NCBI RefSeq assembly: GCF_947501665.1
Contig: NZ_CANMWS010000005.1
Location: forward strand, 162,147-226,146
Origin: an uncultured Shewanella sp.
Lineage (GTDB): Bacteria > Pseudomonadota > Gammaproteobacteria > Enterobacterales > Shewanellaceae
Reading direction: 5' to 3'
DNA length: 64,000 nucleotides
The position numbers were made by a program, and so were the translations under genes. Positions 18,180 to 28,046 of this stretch are shown piece after piece. Numbering within the stretch: the stretch's first letter is position 1; each line of letters begins with the position of its first letter. The notes beneath the pieces are model-generated. The model did no database searches and was not told where the DNA came from. It saw only the letters and a list, made by a program, of their open reading frames with translations.

Positions 18180-18581
18180 TTAACGTTTTGGAACCATAAC
18201 AGGCTTCATGATGACTTCAGTGGTCGTTTTGCCATTGTTAATCACAGAATATTGATCATAGGTCTGAAAAATAACTTGATTTTGATATAAAATCATCGCA
18301 ACCACTCCATAGTTAATGGATGAGTCAATACTGTCTGCTGGTAAAGTAAACTTAAACGGCACCGGTACTCTGGCTATATTAAAGGTCTTTTGAGCAATAA
18401 TCGTGCCTTTTTTGTCTAAATCAATGATAGCAATAACAATACTACTGCCTTGTGGTAAATTAATATCTTCTAGATATCCAGCAGCACCATTAACAACAAC
18501 AGGCTTGGGAGGCGTCACCGTTACACAAGCCGATAACAGTAACACGCCCACTAAAATGATACTTCTTTTTATGATTGACAT
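18180..18581 (-). CDS. ybaY: YbaY-family lipoprotein
   Basis: 133 aa from the ATG at 18579-18581, chosen because AGAAGG lies just upstream; an in-frame ATG 24 nt earlier overlaps the end of tesB and lacks a site. The lipobox LLSAC gives a lipidated N-terminus. The mature part is the YbaY/YscW-like beta-sandwich: GSSIVIAIIDLDKKG, VPVPFKFTLP, NYGVVAMILYQNQVIFQTYDQYSVI. E. coli ybaY is also adjacent to tesB, which supports the name. Function is poorly known (envelope/osmotic stress in E. coli). It probably forms an operon with tesB. Confidence 0.8.
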   Translation of the reverse strand: MSIIKRSIILVGVLLLSACVTVTPPKPVVVNGAAGYLEDINLPQGSSIVIAIIDLDKKGTIIAQKTFNIARVPVPFKFTLPADSIDSSINYGVVAMILYQNQVIFQTYDQYSVINNGKTTTEVIMKPVMVPKR

Positions 18582-18604
18582 GGTTTTCCTTCTTAAATAA
18601 TGCA

Positions 18605-19477
18605 TTATTTTACGACATTGTGTTTCATTCGAATTAATCCTTCTTGTGTGGCCGATGCAAGCAACTCTCCTTGTTGATTAAAAAACTGCCCTTTAACTAA
18701 TCCTCTTCCACCACATGCATTAGGACTATCCACACTGTAAAGCACCCAATCACTTAAGTCGAAGGAGCGATGAAACCACATAGCATGATCAATAGTCGCC
18801 ATTTTAATACCTGGGGTTAAAAAAGACTTTCCATGAGGCTGCAATGCAGTCACCAAAAAATTAAAATCTGACGCATAAGCCAGCAAATAATCTTGTAGAC
18901 AAGGATCCGTTGGCATTTTACCCTTAGCTTTTAACCATACATAGCGTTTAGCCGGTTTTTTGTCTGATGTCATATCATTCATCGGCTCAAGCAAACGCAT
19001 TTCCAAGGGTGATTCAGCCATTAAATGATCAAAAACAGACTGTGGTAATTGTGCTTTTAATTTTTGTGCTAAATCCTGTTTATTTAACAATGTTTCTGGC
19101 CCAGGTATATTAGGCATTGTATCTTGATGTTCAAAACCCACTTCAGGTTCCTGAAAAGAGCAGGTCATATAAAAAATAGGACGTCCTTTTTGAATCGCTT
19201 TAACCCGTCTTGCACTAAAACTTCCTCCATCCCTAATAATTTCAACATCATAAATAATAGGTAAATGTTCATCACCCGGACGTAAAAAGTAAGAGTGCAG
19301 TGAATGAACCTGTCTATTGGTTTTCAGCGTTTGTTTCGCTGCACTCAATGCTTGCCCCATCACTTGACCACCAAACACATGCCCAAAACCTAAATCTAGA
19401 CTTTGGCCTCGAAAAAGCCCCTCTTCGAGCCGCTCTAAAGACAACAAAGACAGCAACTCACTTAACACTTGACTCAT
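18605..19477 (-). CDS. tesB: Acyl-CoA thioesterase II
   Basis: 290 aa double hotdog thioesterase hydrolysing medium- to long-chain acyl-CoA. Recognisable parts are LFRGQSLDLGFGHVFGGQVMGQAL at the N-terminus (broken here by normal TesB spacing), VHSLHSYFLRPGD, and the C-terminal hotdog with ATIDHAMWFHRSFDLSDWVLYSVDSPNA containing the catalytic Asp. The Thr/Gln of the triad lies in the last helix-strand region (GRGLVKGQFFNQQGELLASATQEGLIR). Length is typical. The stop is 24 bp from the ybaY start. Confidence 0.93.
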   Translation of the reverse strand: MSQVLSELLSLLSLERLEEGLFRGQSLDLGFGHVFGGQVMGQALSAAKQTLKTNRQVHSLHSYFLRPGDEHLPIIYDVEIIRDGGSFSARRVKAIQKGRPIFYMTCSFQEPEVGFEHQDTMPNIPGPETLLNKQDLAQKLKAQLPQSVFDHLMAESPLEMRLLEPMNDMTSDKKPAKRYVWLKAKGKMPTDPCLQDYLLAYASDFNFLVTALQPHGKSFLTPGIKMATIDHAMWFHRSFDLSDWVLYSVDSPNACGGRGLVKGQFFNQQGELLASATQEGLIRMKHNVVK

Positions 19478-19889
19478 TCCATTCCCTTACTCATAAACGC
19501 TTAACAAGAATTCTACTACTGATATAGACTGATTTCGACTGGTAGACAGATTATTTCTTACCCCTTCATGTATAAAAATTGGTTATTTCATACATCAACG
19601 ATTAAATAAAAGACGTCACATCAATGCTCAAGCGAAATGTAAAGACTAAAGAATAAAGAATAAAGAATAAAGAATAATCAATAGTAACGATTAAATATAA
19701 TAAAATCAGCTTAAGCACATAATAAAAAAAACATGAAACATATTAATGCTAACTAACTTATAGATTTCACCTATTATTATATTTAGTGACAAATTCCGTA
19801 AAGATCCTGTCTATTCACTAGCCATGCTCTTATTGTCGACACTCAGAGCAGCAACAATATCTAGATTAGTGTAAAGGTAAGCCAGCAAC
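19478..19889. other. Intergenic region between tesB and pxpA, with a 7-bp tandem repeat
   Basis: 412 bp separating divergent transcription units. At 19652-19677 the heptamer AATAAAG is repeated three times plus a partial fourth. The rest is AT-rich; promoters of both units must be here but none is obvious. Confidence 0.5.
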
Positions 19890-20630
19890 ATGAAATTAAA
19901 TTGCGACATGGGCGAAAGTTACGGAATATGGAAAATGGGCGATGATAATGCCTTAATGCCATGGATTGACATGGCAAATATTGCATGTGGATTTCATGCA
20001 TCTGATCCTAATATTATGGCTGAAACCATTTCACAGGCCAAAACACATCAAGTCATGATTGGCGCGCACATTAGTTATCATGACAAACAAGGTTTCGGCA
20101 GACGCAGTATTCCTCATACACTACCAGAAATCGCTCACTTAGTGGCATATCAATGTGGAGCCTTAATGACGCTCTGTCAACTTCAACAAACCAATATGAC
20201 CTATATTAAACCTCATGGCGCATTACATTATGATATGATGACAAAAGTAGAAGTATTTGAAACCATTATACGGACAATCTCGAAAATCAATGCCAGCTTA
20301 TCTGCTCCACTCAAACTGATCATTCAAAGTACACTCGATAATATTCCTTATGAAGCCATAGCCCAATACCATAATGTAGAACTGATATTGGAAGCCTTTG
20401 CCGATAGAGCATATGATAATCATGGTTTACTGCTTCCTCGCTCTCAACCTGATGCTATCTTAAAAAGTGCAAAACATATCAAGCAACAGAGTTTAAACTT
20501 AAGTCAAGGCTTTGTGAAAACCTATGAAGGTCGTATTATTGATTTACATGCCGATACATTATGCATTCATAGCGATAACGACACCTCTGTAGAAGAAATT
20601 GCCGCTATCCATCGAATGCTTAACCCATAA
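19890..20630 (+). CDS. pxpA: 5-oxoprolinase subunit A (LamB/YcsF family)
   Basis: 246 aa. Starts MKLNCDMGESYGIWKMGDD, the family signature, with NIACGFHASDPNIM, the IGAHISYHDKQGFGRR segment, the YIKPHGALHY motif and EAFADRAYDNHGLLLPR. With PxpB and PxpC it forms the bacterial ATP-dependent 5-oxoprolinase that opens 5-oxoproline to glutamate. It is first of three genes, 18 bp before pxpB. The ATG follows AGGTAAGCCAGCAAC. Function rests on strong family similarity and the intact operon. Confidence 0.93.
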   Translation: MKLNCDMGESYGIWKMGDDNALMPWIDMANIACGFHASDPNIMAETISQAKTHQVMIGAHISYHDKQGFGRRSIPHTLPEIAHLVAYQCGALMTLCQLQQTNMTYIKPHGALHYDMMTKVEVFETIIRTISKINASLSAPLKLIIQSTLDNIPYEAIAQYHNVELILEAFADRAYDNHGLLLPRSQPDAILKSAKHIKQQSLNLSQGFVKTYEGRIIDLHADTLCIHSDNDTSVEEIAAIHRMLNP

Positions 20631-20648
20631 AGTACACCAATAAAAAAG

Positions 20649-21374
20649 ATGATAACTATTCAGCCTATCGCAGAAGACAGCCTTATTGTCTACTTTAAGA
20701 ATACGATTGATTTATCAGTAACACACACTATCATGCAGCTGGTGGACCAGCTCATATCTCACACTGTATCTGATGTTTTCCTTGATAAAATCAAACAAAA
20801 TATACTTGAAATCACACCGTCATATACCAGCATATTAATCCAATACCGGGCTTCACAAATAAGTTTTGATGAGATAAAAACCGCACTGAATCAATGGGAT
20901 AAAAAAAAGGCCACCTCAACATTTAGCTCCCCCTCATTGGTGCATACATTACCGGTTTATTACGCCACAGAAGTGGGACCTGACCTCCCCCATTTAGCCA
21001 AGCGACATCATTTAAATCCAGACGACATCATTCGATACCACTGTGAAGAAGAATATCATGTCTATGCTATCGGTTTTGCCCCAGGCTTTGCCTTCTTAGG
21101 AAGGGTTAATCCCCGTATTGCCACTCCACGTAGAGATTCTCCCAGATTGAGTATTCCTGCAGGGAGTGTGGGTATCGCCGATCAGCAAACTGCCGTTTAC
21201 CCCAATCACACACCTGGAGGTTGGCAGATCATCGGCAATTGTCCAACCCCCCTATTCGATGTGACAGCCTTACCTATGACGCCATTCAAAGTGGGTGACA
21301 AAGTCAAATTTACCCCGATATCTAAAACGGAGTATATTAAACAAGGAGGCAAAATTTGCAGCAACTGGAAGTAG
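20649..21374 (+). CDS. pxpB: 5-oxoprolinase subunit B (KipI-like)
   Basis: 241 aa. Cyclophilin-like KipI/carboxyltransferase domain 1: LPVYYATEVGPDLP, YAIGFAPGFAFLG, PRRDSPRLSIPAGSVGIAD and NHTPGGWQIIG, all conserved in PxpB. It partners PxpC in the kinase-like half-reaction of 5-oxoprolinase. The final codons overlap the start of pxpC by 19 bp, indicating translational coupling. Confidence 0.93.
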   Translation: MITIQPIAEDSLIVYFKNTIDLSVTHTIMQLVDQLISHTVSDVFLDKIKQNILEITPSYTSILIQYRASQISFDEIKTALNQWDKKKATSTFSSPSLVHTLPVYYATEVGPDLPHLAKRHHLNPDDIIRYHCEEEYHVYAIGFAPGFAFLGRVNPRIATPRRDSPRLSIPAGSVGIADQQTAVYPNHTPGGWQIIGNCPTPLFDVTALPMTPFKVGDKVKFTPISKTEYIKQGGKICSNWK

Positions 21375-22291
21375 TTGCACCCGGTCCAATGAGCTTAATA
21401 CAAGACTTAGGTCGCTTTGGAGGCTCAAGGCACGGACTTTCTCAGGGCGGCCCTGTTGATCTTCATGCCTATTGCTGGGCAAACTATTTATTAAATAATG
21501 CAATGACCTGCTCTCAAATAGAGATCACTCTAGGGCAAGCGAGCTTTAAGGCACATGATGATCTCTTGTGCAGTCTGACAGGCGCAGATACAAAAGCAAA
21601 CATAGATGGCAACCCACTTGCTCCTTGGCAAAGTTTTCTCCTGAAAAAAAATCAAACACTCACATTAGGTTATCCCACAAAAGGCCTACGTAGCTATTTA
21701 GCCATTAAAAATGGTATTAATGCACCACAAATATTAAACAGTACCGCTACCGTACTGCGGGATGACATAGGTACCAAAGCACTAAAATCAGGAGATCAGT
21801 TAAATATTTCTCCACCTTTTATTCCACACTCATTAAATAACAATCATATTCAACATATTATCCCGTCACAGTTTCGTCCCCAATACTGTGATACCATCAC
21901 ATTAAACGTGCTTGGCGCTTATCAAGAAGATCTATTTTCAGCAGCAGATAAGCACACTTTTTATCACTCTACCTATACGGTTAGCCCTTATTGCGACCGT
22001 ATGGGATGCCGCTTAACAGGCCCCGCTATCGTATCCCAAAAGCCGCATTTTATTTCCGAACCTATTGCTTATGGTGCCATTCAAATCCCACCTAACGGTC
22101 AACCTATTATCTTATTAAACGATAGACAAACATTAGGGGGGTATTTAAAAATAGGCTGTGTCGCAAAAATCGACTTACCTAAACTCGCTCAAGCTAAACC
22201 CGATACACACATTCATTTTACTCGCGCTAATAGACTTGAAGCTCAACAAAAATGGTTAGCGTTCATTCAGTTTTTCAATCTGCCTTTTTGA
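21356..22291 (+). CDS. pxpC: 5-oxoprolinase subunit C (KipA-like)
   Basis: 311 aa biotin-dependent carboxyltransferase-like domain. VVAPGPMSLIQDLGRFGG, GLSQGGPVDLHAY, RSYLAIKNGI, the SPYCDRMGCRLTGP block and GAIQIPPNGQPIILLNDRQTLGGY are all hallmarks. The start is TTG at 21356, overlapping the end of pxpB and placed 7 nt after AAGGAGG; no ATG alternative is near. It completes the pxpABC operon. No transporter gene accompanies it, unlike in some species. Confidence 0.93.
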   Translation: MQQLEVVAPGPMSLIQDLGRFGGSRHGLSQGGPVDLHAYCWANYLLNNAMTCSQIEITLGQASFKAHDDLLCSLTGADTKANIDGNPLAPWQSFLLKKNQTLTLGYPTKGLRSYLAIKNGINAPQILNSTATVLRDDIGTKALKSGDQLNISPPFIPHSLNNNHIQHIIPSQFRPQYCDTITLNVLGAYQEDLFSAADKHTFYHSTYTVSPYCDRMGCRLTGPAIVSQKPHFISEPIAYGAIQIPPNGQPIILLNDRQTLGGYLKIGCVAKIDLPKLAQAKPDTHIHFTRANRLEAQQKWLAFIQFFNLPF

Positions 22292-22400
22292 ATAATAACT
22301 CTACAAAACCTGAACAATTAATCAACACTCATTCAGTTAAGGTTAAGTAAATTGGGCGTATTTTGTTCAATGTTGATAATCTAATTATTGAGTATTTATT

Positions 22401-22613
22401 ATGTTAGTCAATCAGAACAAACATAGCAGATTAAGACCCTTCTACGCTCAAAACTCGACAACTCCTGCAAAACATGGGATAGAGAATCAAGATAGCAGGG
22501 TATCTTTCAAGGCCGAAAAAATCAGTAAAAACCTATCCAGTGTGGCTTATTTCGTCGGCTCGCTCTATTTATTACTTATCGCCACTATCATTACAGGGCA
22601 ATTATTGACATAG
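22401..22613 (+). CDS. Possible small membrane protein
   Basis: 70 codons. The first 45 residues are polar and basic; the C-terminus is one hydrophobic helix (SVAYFVGSLYLLLIATIITG). Composition is plausible for a tail-anchored or single-pass protein, but there is no clear Shine-Dalgarno sequence before the ATG and I recognise no family. It stands alone after pxpC. It may be a real gene or a chance ORF. Confidence 0.35.
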   Translation: MLVNQNKHSRLRPFYAQNSTTPAKHGIENQDSRVSFKAEKISKNLSSVAYFVGSLYLLLIATIITGQLLT

Positions 22614-22632
22614 TTTATCGAGAGCGTTCATT

Positions 22633-22656
22633 TATACCCGTGATACTTGAAGATGC
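22633..22656 (+). repeat. Solo end of inverted-repeat element family 3
   Basis: 24 nt starting TATACCCGTGATACTTGA, identical to the right end (reverse complemented) of the complete element at 55513-55855. No partner end follows before the next gene, so it is a remnant lying in the upstream region of 22727. Confidence 0.7.
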
Positions 22657-22726
22657 CTGAGTAAGTAAATAAGTGATCATTCCACGGGAATGAAAAAGAC
22701 TATAGATAAACCATGAAACAGATAAT

Positions 22727-23056
22727 ATGCAGTCTCATTATTTATTAGTACAACGCGCTAAAATGCTCTGCATACAAGCAAATGCAATCAATAGTGAAGA
22801 TGAAAAAAGTGATCTCTGCCATAGTATCAATACAATAGTGAAACACTTTATTTGTGGCGAATATTGCTATGATGGCGACACCTTAAATAAAGTGCAGCGT
22901 ATTCAATATCATTTACTCACTTATTTACACCAACCTTTAAGAACGAAAAATGCGCTTTTTCATTATGAACAAGCCTTATGTGAAGTTGAGTTGTTATTTA
23001 TCTCTCTCAAAGATCAGGGCTTAATTGAAGAAGAAAACTTGCGACCGATACATTAA
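22727..23056 (+). CDS. Small helical protein of unknown function
   Basis: 109 aa, largely helical, with four Cys scattered (ICLI-like MLCIQ, DLCHS, FICGEYCYDG) and no signal peptide. I do not recognise the family. It is followed directly by a strong intrinsic terminator, which supports it being a transcribed gene, and preceded by a MITE remnant. The ATG has only a weak GATAAT-type upstream sequence. It is convergent with purF. Confidence 0.5.
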   Translation: MQSHYLLVQRAKMLCIQANAINSEDEKSDLCHSINTIVKHFICGEYCYDGDTLNKVQRIQYHLLTYLHQPLRTKNALFHYEQALCEVELLFISLKDQGLIEEENLRPIH

Positions 23057-23060
23057 ATAA

Positions 23061-23090
23061 AAAACCGAAGCGATAATGCTTCGGTTTTTT
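23061..23090. terminator. Bidirectional intrinsic terminator (22727 gene / purF)
   Basis: An 11-bp stem AAAACCGAAGC / GCTTCGGTTTT with a 6-nt loop, with TTTTTT on the plus side and an A-run giving U on the minus side. It serves both convergent units. Confidence 0.88.
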
Positions 23091-23118
23091 ATTTGTCATT
23101 TACGGTGAACTTTAGCCG

Positions 23119-24633
23119 TTAAGGGTGACACACGTTATGCATTTCAAGGTTAGTCCCCAAGTCACGATTACGATCAGCTTTTGCATCATCACTACGTAAC
23201 TGAGTCAGATGATCTAAATAAGCTTGGTCAACATCGTTTGTAACATACTTACCATCAAAAACTGACGTTTCAAATGTGGTGATTTGCGGATTCTCTTGGC
23301 GGACAGCTTCCACTAAATCCTCTAAAGATTGGAAAATCATACCGTCAGCCCCAATCAATTTCGCAATCGCGTCGACATCACGGCCATGGGCAATCAATTC
23401 ATTTGTCGTTGGCATATCAATACCGTAAACATTAGGGAAACGAATTTCAGGCGCAGCAGAAGCAAAATACACTTTTTTTGCACCAGCTTCTCGGGCCATC
23501 TCAATGATCTGCTCAGAGGTGGTGCCTCGCACAATGGAATCATCCACTAGTAATACATTTTTGCCTTTAAACTCGGCATTAATAGCGTTTAATTTACGGC
23601 GTACTGATTTTTTACGCTCTTGTTGACCCGGCATAATAAAAGTTCGCCCGATATAACGGTTTTTGACAAAACCTTGTCGGTAAGGTAAATCTAAATCTCG
23701 CGCAATTTCTAGCGCAATATCACAAGAAGTTTCTGGAATGGGGATCACCACATCGATATCATTATCTTCCCATTCTCTTTTTATTTTCTGTCCAAGCATC
23801 TTCCCCATATTCACTCGACTGCCGTAAACAGAAATTTTATCTAAAGTCGAATCTGGACGAGCAAAATAAACAAATTCAAAGATACAAGGTACATAACTGG
23901 GTGATTCTGCACATTGACGGGTAAAAAGCTGCCCATCCAAAGTAATATAGATGGCTTCACCTGGGGCAACATCACGGATCACCTCAAAACCGACAGCATC
24001 AAGTGCAACACTTTCTGAGGCCACCATATATTCGGTTCCCCCTTCTGTCTCATGTTTGCCTAACACCAAAGGGCGAATACCAAAAGGATCGCGAAATGCA
24101 ACTAAACCTTGGCCAATAATCATAGCAGCAACGGCATAAGCACCTCGAGTAATAGCATGAACTTGACTCACTGCATCAAAAACGTCATCAGCACTCAATA
24201 TTTGACTCTTAGTATGCTGTAATTCATCGGCCAGTAAATTTAACAGCACTTCAGAATCAGAAGTCGTATTGACATGTCTACGTTGCTTAACTAAGCGTTC
24301 ACAAAGCTCTTGAGCATTGGTCAAATTACCATTATGAGCAATAGAAATACCAAAAGGAGAGTTAACATAAAAAGGCTGAGCTTCTGATGCACTCGAGCTC
24401 CCAGCAGTCGGATATCGTACATGACCAATCCCCGCTTTCCCCTGTAGGCGTTGCATATGTTTAGACTCAAAAACGTCTTTAACTAAGCCATTGGCTTTAC
24501 GTAATCTAAACGCTGCTCCATCTATAGTCACAATACCTGCAGCATCTTGCCCTCGATGCTGTAGCACAGTCAAGGCATCATAAATGGTTTGATTAACCGA
24601 CGACTGACCGACTATTCCGACAATACCACACAT
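23119..24633 (-). CDS. purF: Amidophosphoribosyltransferase
   Basis: 504 aa. Catalyses the first committed step of purine synthesis. After Met removal the nucleophile is Cys2 (MCGIVGIVG). The Ntn glutaminase domain includes [12 protein letters not shown] and [11 protein letters not shown]. The PRTase domain carries the PRPP loop [17 protein letters not shown] near residue 360. Length and motifs are standard. It lies at the end of the folC-dedD-cvpA-purF run, 109 bp after cvpA, as in E. coli. Confidence 0.97.
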   Translation of the reverse strand: MCGIVGIVGQSSVNQTIYDALTVLQHRGQDAAGIVTIDGAAFRLRKANGLVKDVFESKHMQRLQGKAGIGHVRYPTAGSSSASEAQPFYVNSPFGISIAHNGNLTNAQELCERLVKQRRHVNTTSDSEVLLNLLADELQHTKSQILSADDVFDAVSQVHAITRGAYAVAAMIIGQGLVAFRDPFGIRPLVLGKHETEGGTEYMVASESVALDAVGFEVIRDVAPGEAIYITLDGQLFTRQCAESPSYVPCIFEFVYFARPDSTLDKISVYGSRVNMGKMLGQKIKREWEDNDIDVVIPIPETSCDIALEIARDLDLPYRQGFVKNRYIGRTFIMPGQQERKKSVRRKLNAINAEFKGKNVLLVDDSIVRGTTSEQIIEMAREAGAKKVYFASAAPEIRFPNVYGIDMPTTNELIAHGRDVDAIAKLIGADGMIFQSLEDLVEAVRQENPQITTFETSVFDGKYVTNDVDQAYLDHLTQLRSDDAKADRNRDLGTNLEMHNVCHP

Positions 24634-24742
24634 AGGTGAGCTTCCTCATTGTAAGATGTTCTATCATTTTAATAAAAAATATTGACCCAACACATATGCA
24701 ATCAATACTATTTTTCATGCCGTTGATGACATCAAAGGCATG

Positions 24743-25231
24743 TTATATTTTGGGTACAAAGCTTGAGGTATTTTCCAAATAATTAAAAAACCATTGGATC
24801 ACCACCCCAAATTCAGGCACAAGCTGTGAGTCTTGCCACCAAGTAGTTTTGGGGGCGCCTGTAAAAGCGTCCATGAAAAATAATAACGCACTCACAATTA
24901 ACGCGCCTCTGAGCGCACCAAAGCAGAGTCCAAGTACCCTATCTGTACCCGTTAGGCCTGTTTTTTCAACAAGTTGACCTAACAAATAATTAACTAAAGC
25001 ACCCAGAATAAGCGTAGAAACAAATAAAATAGCAATGGCTGCACCATTGCGCACTATGTCATCTTGTATCGCAGTAAGATGAACCGCGAGCTTGAGATAA
25101 AATGTACTAGCAACAAAAAATGCGACCATCCAAACCACTAAAGACATTGCTTCTTTTGCGAAGCCGCGCATCAAACTAATCAATGTCGACATGCCAATAA
25201 TGACGATTATAGCGTAATCAATCCAAACCAT
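24743..25231 (-). CDS. cvpA: Colicin V production-type membrane protein
   Basis: 162 aa with four hydrophobic helices. WIDYAIIVIIGMSTLISLMRGFAKE opens the family and DRVLGLCFGALRGALIVSALLFFMD is its conserved C-terminal helix. In E. coli it is needed for colicin V export and envelope robustness; the molecular role is unclear. It is placed between dedD and purF as in other gammaproteobacteria. Confidence 0.92.
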   Translation of the reverse strand: MVWIDYAIIVIIGMSTLISLMRGFAKEAMSLVVWMVAFFVASTFYLKLAVHLTAIQDDIVRNGAAIAILFVSTLILGALVNYLLGQLVEKTGLTGTDRVLGLCFGALRGALIVSALLFFMDAFTGAPKTTWWQDSQLVPEFGVVIQWFFNYLENTSSFVPKI

Positions 25232-25361
25232 GGAAAAGTGTATCCAGCATTAAGGGTTAAAACGGCGTGATTTTACCAGAGAAGAGGATAATCCACACCT
25301 TAAACAAGATAAGTAAATTTATCATTCTCTGTTTTCACCACAGAACAACCTATCGATTCAA

Positions 25362-25928
25362 TTACGACTCAATAGGATTATAAGGCTCAATTCTACCTTT
25401 CAATTGAGTCAATTTCTCAATATCAGACTGTAAATTAAGTAGCTTATCTTTAGACACATCAGGACCAACAAACACTTTTGTGAGCTTGCCGTCAATCGGC
25501 TTCGATGGCAATGTGTAGGCATTAAATCCTTGCTTTTGTAGGCGTTCAACAAGCGCTATCACGTTTTTAGCATTATTAAAACTGCCTAAACGTAATGTCC
25601 AAGCACTATTGGACAAAGGGGATTTATCGGGCTTAACGTGTGACTGAGTCCCTCTTGTTTTTGCGACTTTGACCTCTTCCTTTTTCTGCTCGACAGTGGG
25701 AGCAGCCTCAGCTTTCGCCATTTTTTTATCCAGATCGGTGCTCACCACATCATAAGCTTGATTGGGCAAACGAGTTTCATTGATTACAGGCTTAAGTGGA
25801 ATTTCGGTAAATATTTCTTCTTGGCGTTGTTTTTTACCATTGAGTAAATCTGGTAAAAAAAGCACCCCAAGCGCAACGATAACCACCACACCCACTAAAC
25901 GATTCTGAAAGCGATTAGACACTGTCAT
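25362..25928 (-). CDS. dedD: SPOR-domain cell division protein
   Basis: 188 aa. A short cytoplasmic N-terminus, a single helix (LVGVVVIVALGVLFLPDLL, about 11-29), a polar Lys/Glu-rich linker, and a C-terminal SPOR domain (about 105-180: WTLRLGSFNNAKNVIALVERL ... KVFVGPDVSK) that binds denuded peptidoglycan at the septum. Its start overlaps the end of folC by 14 bp, implying coupling. Confidence 0.92.
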   Translation of the reverse strand: MTVSNRFQNRLVGVVVIVALGVLFLPDLLNGKKQRQEEIFTEIPLKPVINETRLPNQAYDVVSTDLDKKMAKAEAAPTVEQKKEEVKVAKTRGTQSHVKPDKSPLSNSAWTLRLGSFNNAKNVIALVERLQKQGFNAYTLPSKPIDGKLTKVFVGPDVSKDKLLNLQSDIEKLTQLKGRIEPYNPIES

Positions 25929-27240
25929 TTCCTTTTATTAACGTTTTAATCCCTGCCACAGTATAAAAAGATCCAAAAACAATCACAATATCATCTTCTT
26001 GAAGCTCTTCTTGTAATTGTGCCCAGCCTAAAGCTAAGGACTCAAAAACCTGTACTGTTTCTCCTTGTGGTAAACATGCCGCTAAATCAGCCCCCCTAGC
26101 CCCTCGAGGAACGGCTAAATCACAACAATACCAGCGCGCAATATGAGGCGTAAAAAGCGCTAAAACTTGAGCAATTTCTTTATCTTTTAACATGCCACAT
26201 AACGCCAATAAACGAGTGGGATTTTTCGCTAATAAGCGAGATAAAAGATAACGAGCAGCATGAGGATTGTGAGCCACATCCAGTAAAATGGTGGGTGCCT
26301 CAGACACACACTCTAAACGACCACTTAAACGCGTTTGTGAAATAGCCTGTTTGATATGCTCCAATGAGATAGAAGGACAAATATGCTCTAATGCTGCAAT
26401 CGCCGTCGCTGCATTAGGCAAAGGCAATTGGGGTAAGGGAAGATCCGATAAATGAAATAGCTGACCTTGAAAAGTCCAATGTGTCTGAGTGATTTGATAC
26501 GAAAAGTGAGGACCCACAGCACACATTTGTGCGCCAACGGCGTTTACGGTTTCAATTAACGTCGATGGCCTATCAGGCTCACCAATAATCACCGGCTTAC
26601 CTTTACGACAAATCCCCGCTTTTTCCACAGCCACTTGCTCCCGAGTATCACCCAAATACTCTTGATGATCCAGATCGATAGAAGTGATCACGGCCACATC
26701 GGCATCAACCACATTCGTCGCATCCAATCGCCCACCTAAACCCACTTCTAATAAAATAACATCCAACTGAGCCGCTTTAAACAAGTATAGGCCAGTCAAA
26801 GTGGCATATTCGAAAAAGGTCAAAGACGTCTCACCCCGACCCAGTTCAATGGCTTCAAAGGCAGCCACTAAATCACTGTCTTTTGCATCTTCACCGTTAA
26901 CCCTTACTCTTTCATTGTAATGAAGTAAATGCGGAGAACTGTATACACCGACTGATAACCCTTCTAACGTTAATGCAGCTTCAATTAAGGCACAGGTACT
27001 GCCTTTACCATTCGTCCCCGCAACCGTGATCACTTGAGTCTGTGAAAAATCCAGCAACCCCATTTTTTCAGCAACCCATGATACGCGGGCGAGTCCCATA
27101 TCGATTTCACTCGGATGAATGGCTAATAAATAATCTATCCACGCAGTTAATGATGCGTTTTTTCTCGGCGCCAATTTGTGCGTTTGTATGGGTACATTAA
27201 TCTGCTCATTAACATCTTTTTTTGTAGGCTCAACAGACAT
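25915..27240 (-). CDS. folC: Dihydrofolate/folylpolyglutamate synthase
   Basis: 441 aa from the ATG at 27238-27240 (a TTG 18 nt upstream, at 27258, is a possible alternative). It adds glutamate to dihydropteroate and folates. P-loop VAGTNGKGSTCALIEA, the omega-loop region and LLEVGLGGRLDATNVVDADV are typical Mur-ligase-like features; the C-domain has LLDVAHNPHAARYL. The leader before NASLTAWIDYLLAIHPSEIDMGL is about 30 aa longer than usual. The gene follows truA directly with no accD between, which departs from the usual order. Confidence 0.95.
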   Translation of the reverse strand: MSVEPTKKDVNEQINVPIQTHKLAPRKNASLTAWIDYLLAIHPSEIDMGLARVSWVAEKMGLLDFSQTQVITVAGTNGKGSTCALIEAALTLEGLSVGVYSSPHLLHYNERVRVNGEDAKDSDLVAAFEAIELGRGETSLTFFEYATLTGLYLFKAAQLDVILLEVGLGGRLDATNVVDADVAVITSIDLDHQEYLGDTREQVAVEKAGICRKGKPVIIGEPDRPSTLIETVNAVGAQMCAVGPHFSYQITQTHWTFQGQLFHLSDLPLPQLPLPNAATAIAALEHICPSISLEHIKQAISQTRLSGRLECVSEAPTILLDVAHNPHAARYLLSRLLAKNPTRLLALCGMLKDKEIAQVLALFTPHIARWYCCDLAVPRGARGADLAACLPQGETVQVFESLALGWAQLQEELQEDDIVIVFGSFYTVAGIKTLIKGNDSV

Positions 27241-27260
27241 AGACAGTGTCTCTCTCAAAA

Positions 27261-28046
27261 TTAATCCAACATAAATAATGGGCCTAAAGATAGTTTAGGC
27301 AACACATGGGGCTCAGGATAAGTCACATCAACAAGGTACAAGCCATTAGGTTTTGCCGTTGGTGCAGCCGCTTTACGGTTTTTCCCCTCCAGCAGCTGTG
27401 CCAGCCAATCAATCGGTTGACGACCCATGCCCACTTCAAGCAAGGAGCCGACAATATTGCGCACCATATGATGTAAAAATGCGTTAGCAGAAATATCAAC
27501 ACAAATATACATGCCTTGGCGAGTCACATTAATTTCATGCATTAACCTAACAGGGGTTTTAGACTGACAATGAAGCGCTCGAAAACTGGTAAAGTCATGT
27601 TCACCAATCAAATACTGCGCAGCTTGATGCATTTTTGTCTCATCAATATCGCCCATATAATGACTCACACCCGCGCGTAAAATACCCGGTCTAAGGTTAT
27701 GGTTATAAATCATATAACGATAACGCCGCGCTGTGGCACTGAAACGCGCATGAAAATCTTCATCCACCGCTTGCACCCATCTTACTGCGATATCATCGGG
27801 TAAATTGACGTTCACCCCTAAGGTCCAAGCCGTGTCTTTACGGATAGCATTCGTATCAAAATGGACCACCTGCCCTGTCGCATGCACCCCCGTATCGGTG
27901 CGGCCCGCACATTGAACCGTTATGGCTTCATTGGCCACTTTAGACAAGGCTTTTTCAAGTTGCGCTTGTACAGAATCCACCTCGAGTTGACGCTGCCAAC
28001 CACAATACTTACTTCCATCATACTCAATACCTAACGCGAACCGCAT
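27261..28046 (-). CDS. truA: tRNA pseudouridine(38-40) synthase
   Basis: 261 aa from the ATG at 28044-28046, supported by GAGG 7 nt upstream; a TTG 12 nt earlier is not needed. Starts [20 protein letters not shown]. The catalytic Asp is in [37 protein letters not shown] and [17 protein letters not shown] are conserved. It normally sits next to fimV (upstream) and accD (downstream) in Shewanella; here a 16-kb island separates it from fimV and accD is absent. Confidence 0.95.
   Translation of the reverse strand: MRFALGIEYDGSKYCGWQRQLEVDSVQAQLEKALSKVANEAITVQCAGRTDTGVHATGQVVHFDTNAIRKDTAWTLGVNVNLPDDIAVRWVQAVDEDFHARFSATARRYRYMIYNHNLRPGILRAGVSHYMGDIDETKMHQAAQYLIGEHDFTSFRALHCQSKTPVRLMHEINVTRQGMYICVDISANAFLHHMVRNIVGSLLEVGMGRQPIDWLAQLLEGKNRKAAAPTAKPNGLYLVDVTYPEPHVLPKLSLGPLFMLD

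Noticed and set aside
19652..19677. AATAAAG tandem repeat as a regulatory iteron
   Set aside because: Low-complexity AT repeat with no partner protein or origin features nearby.
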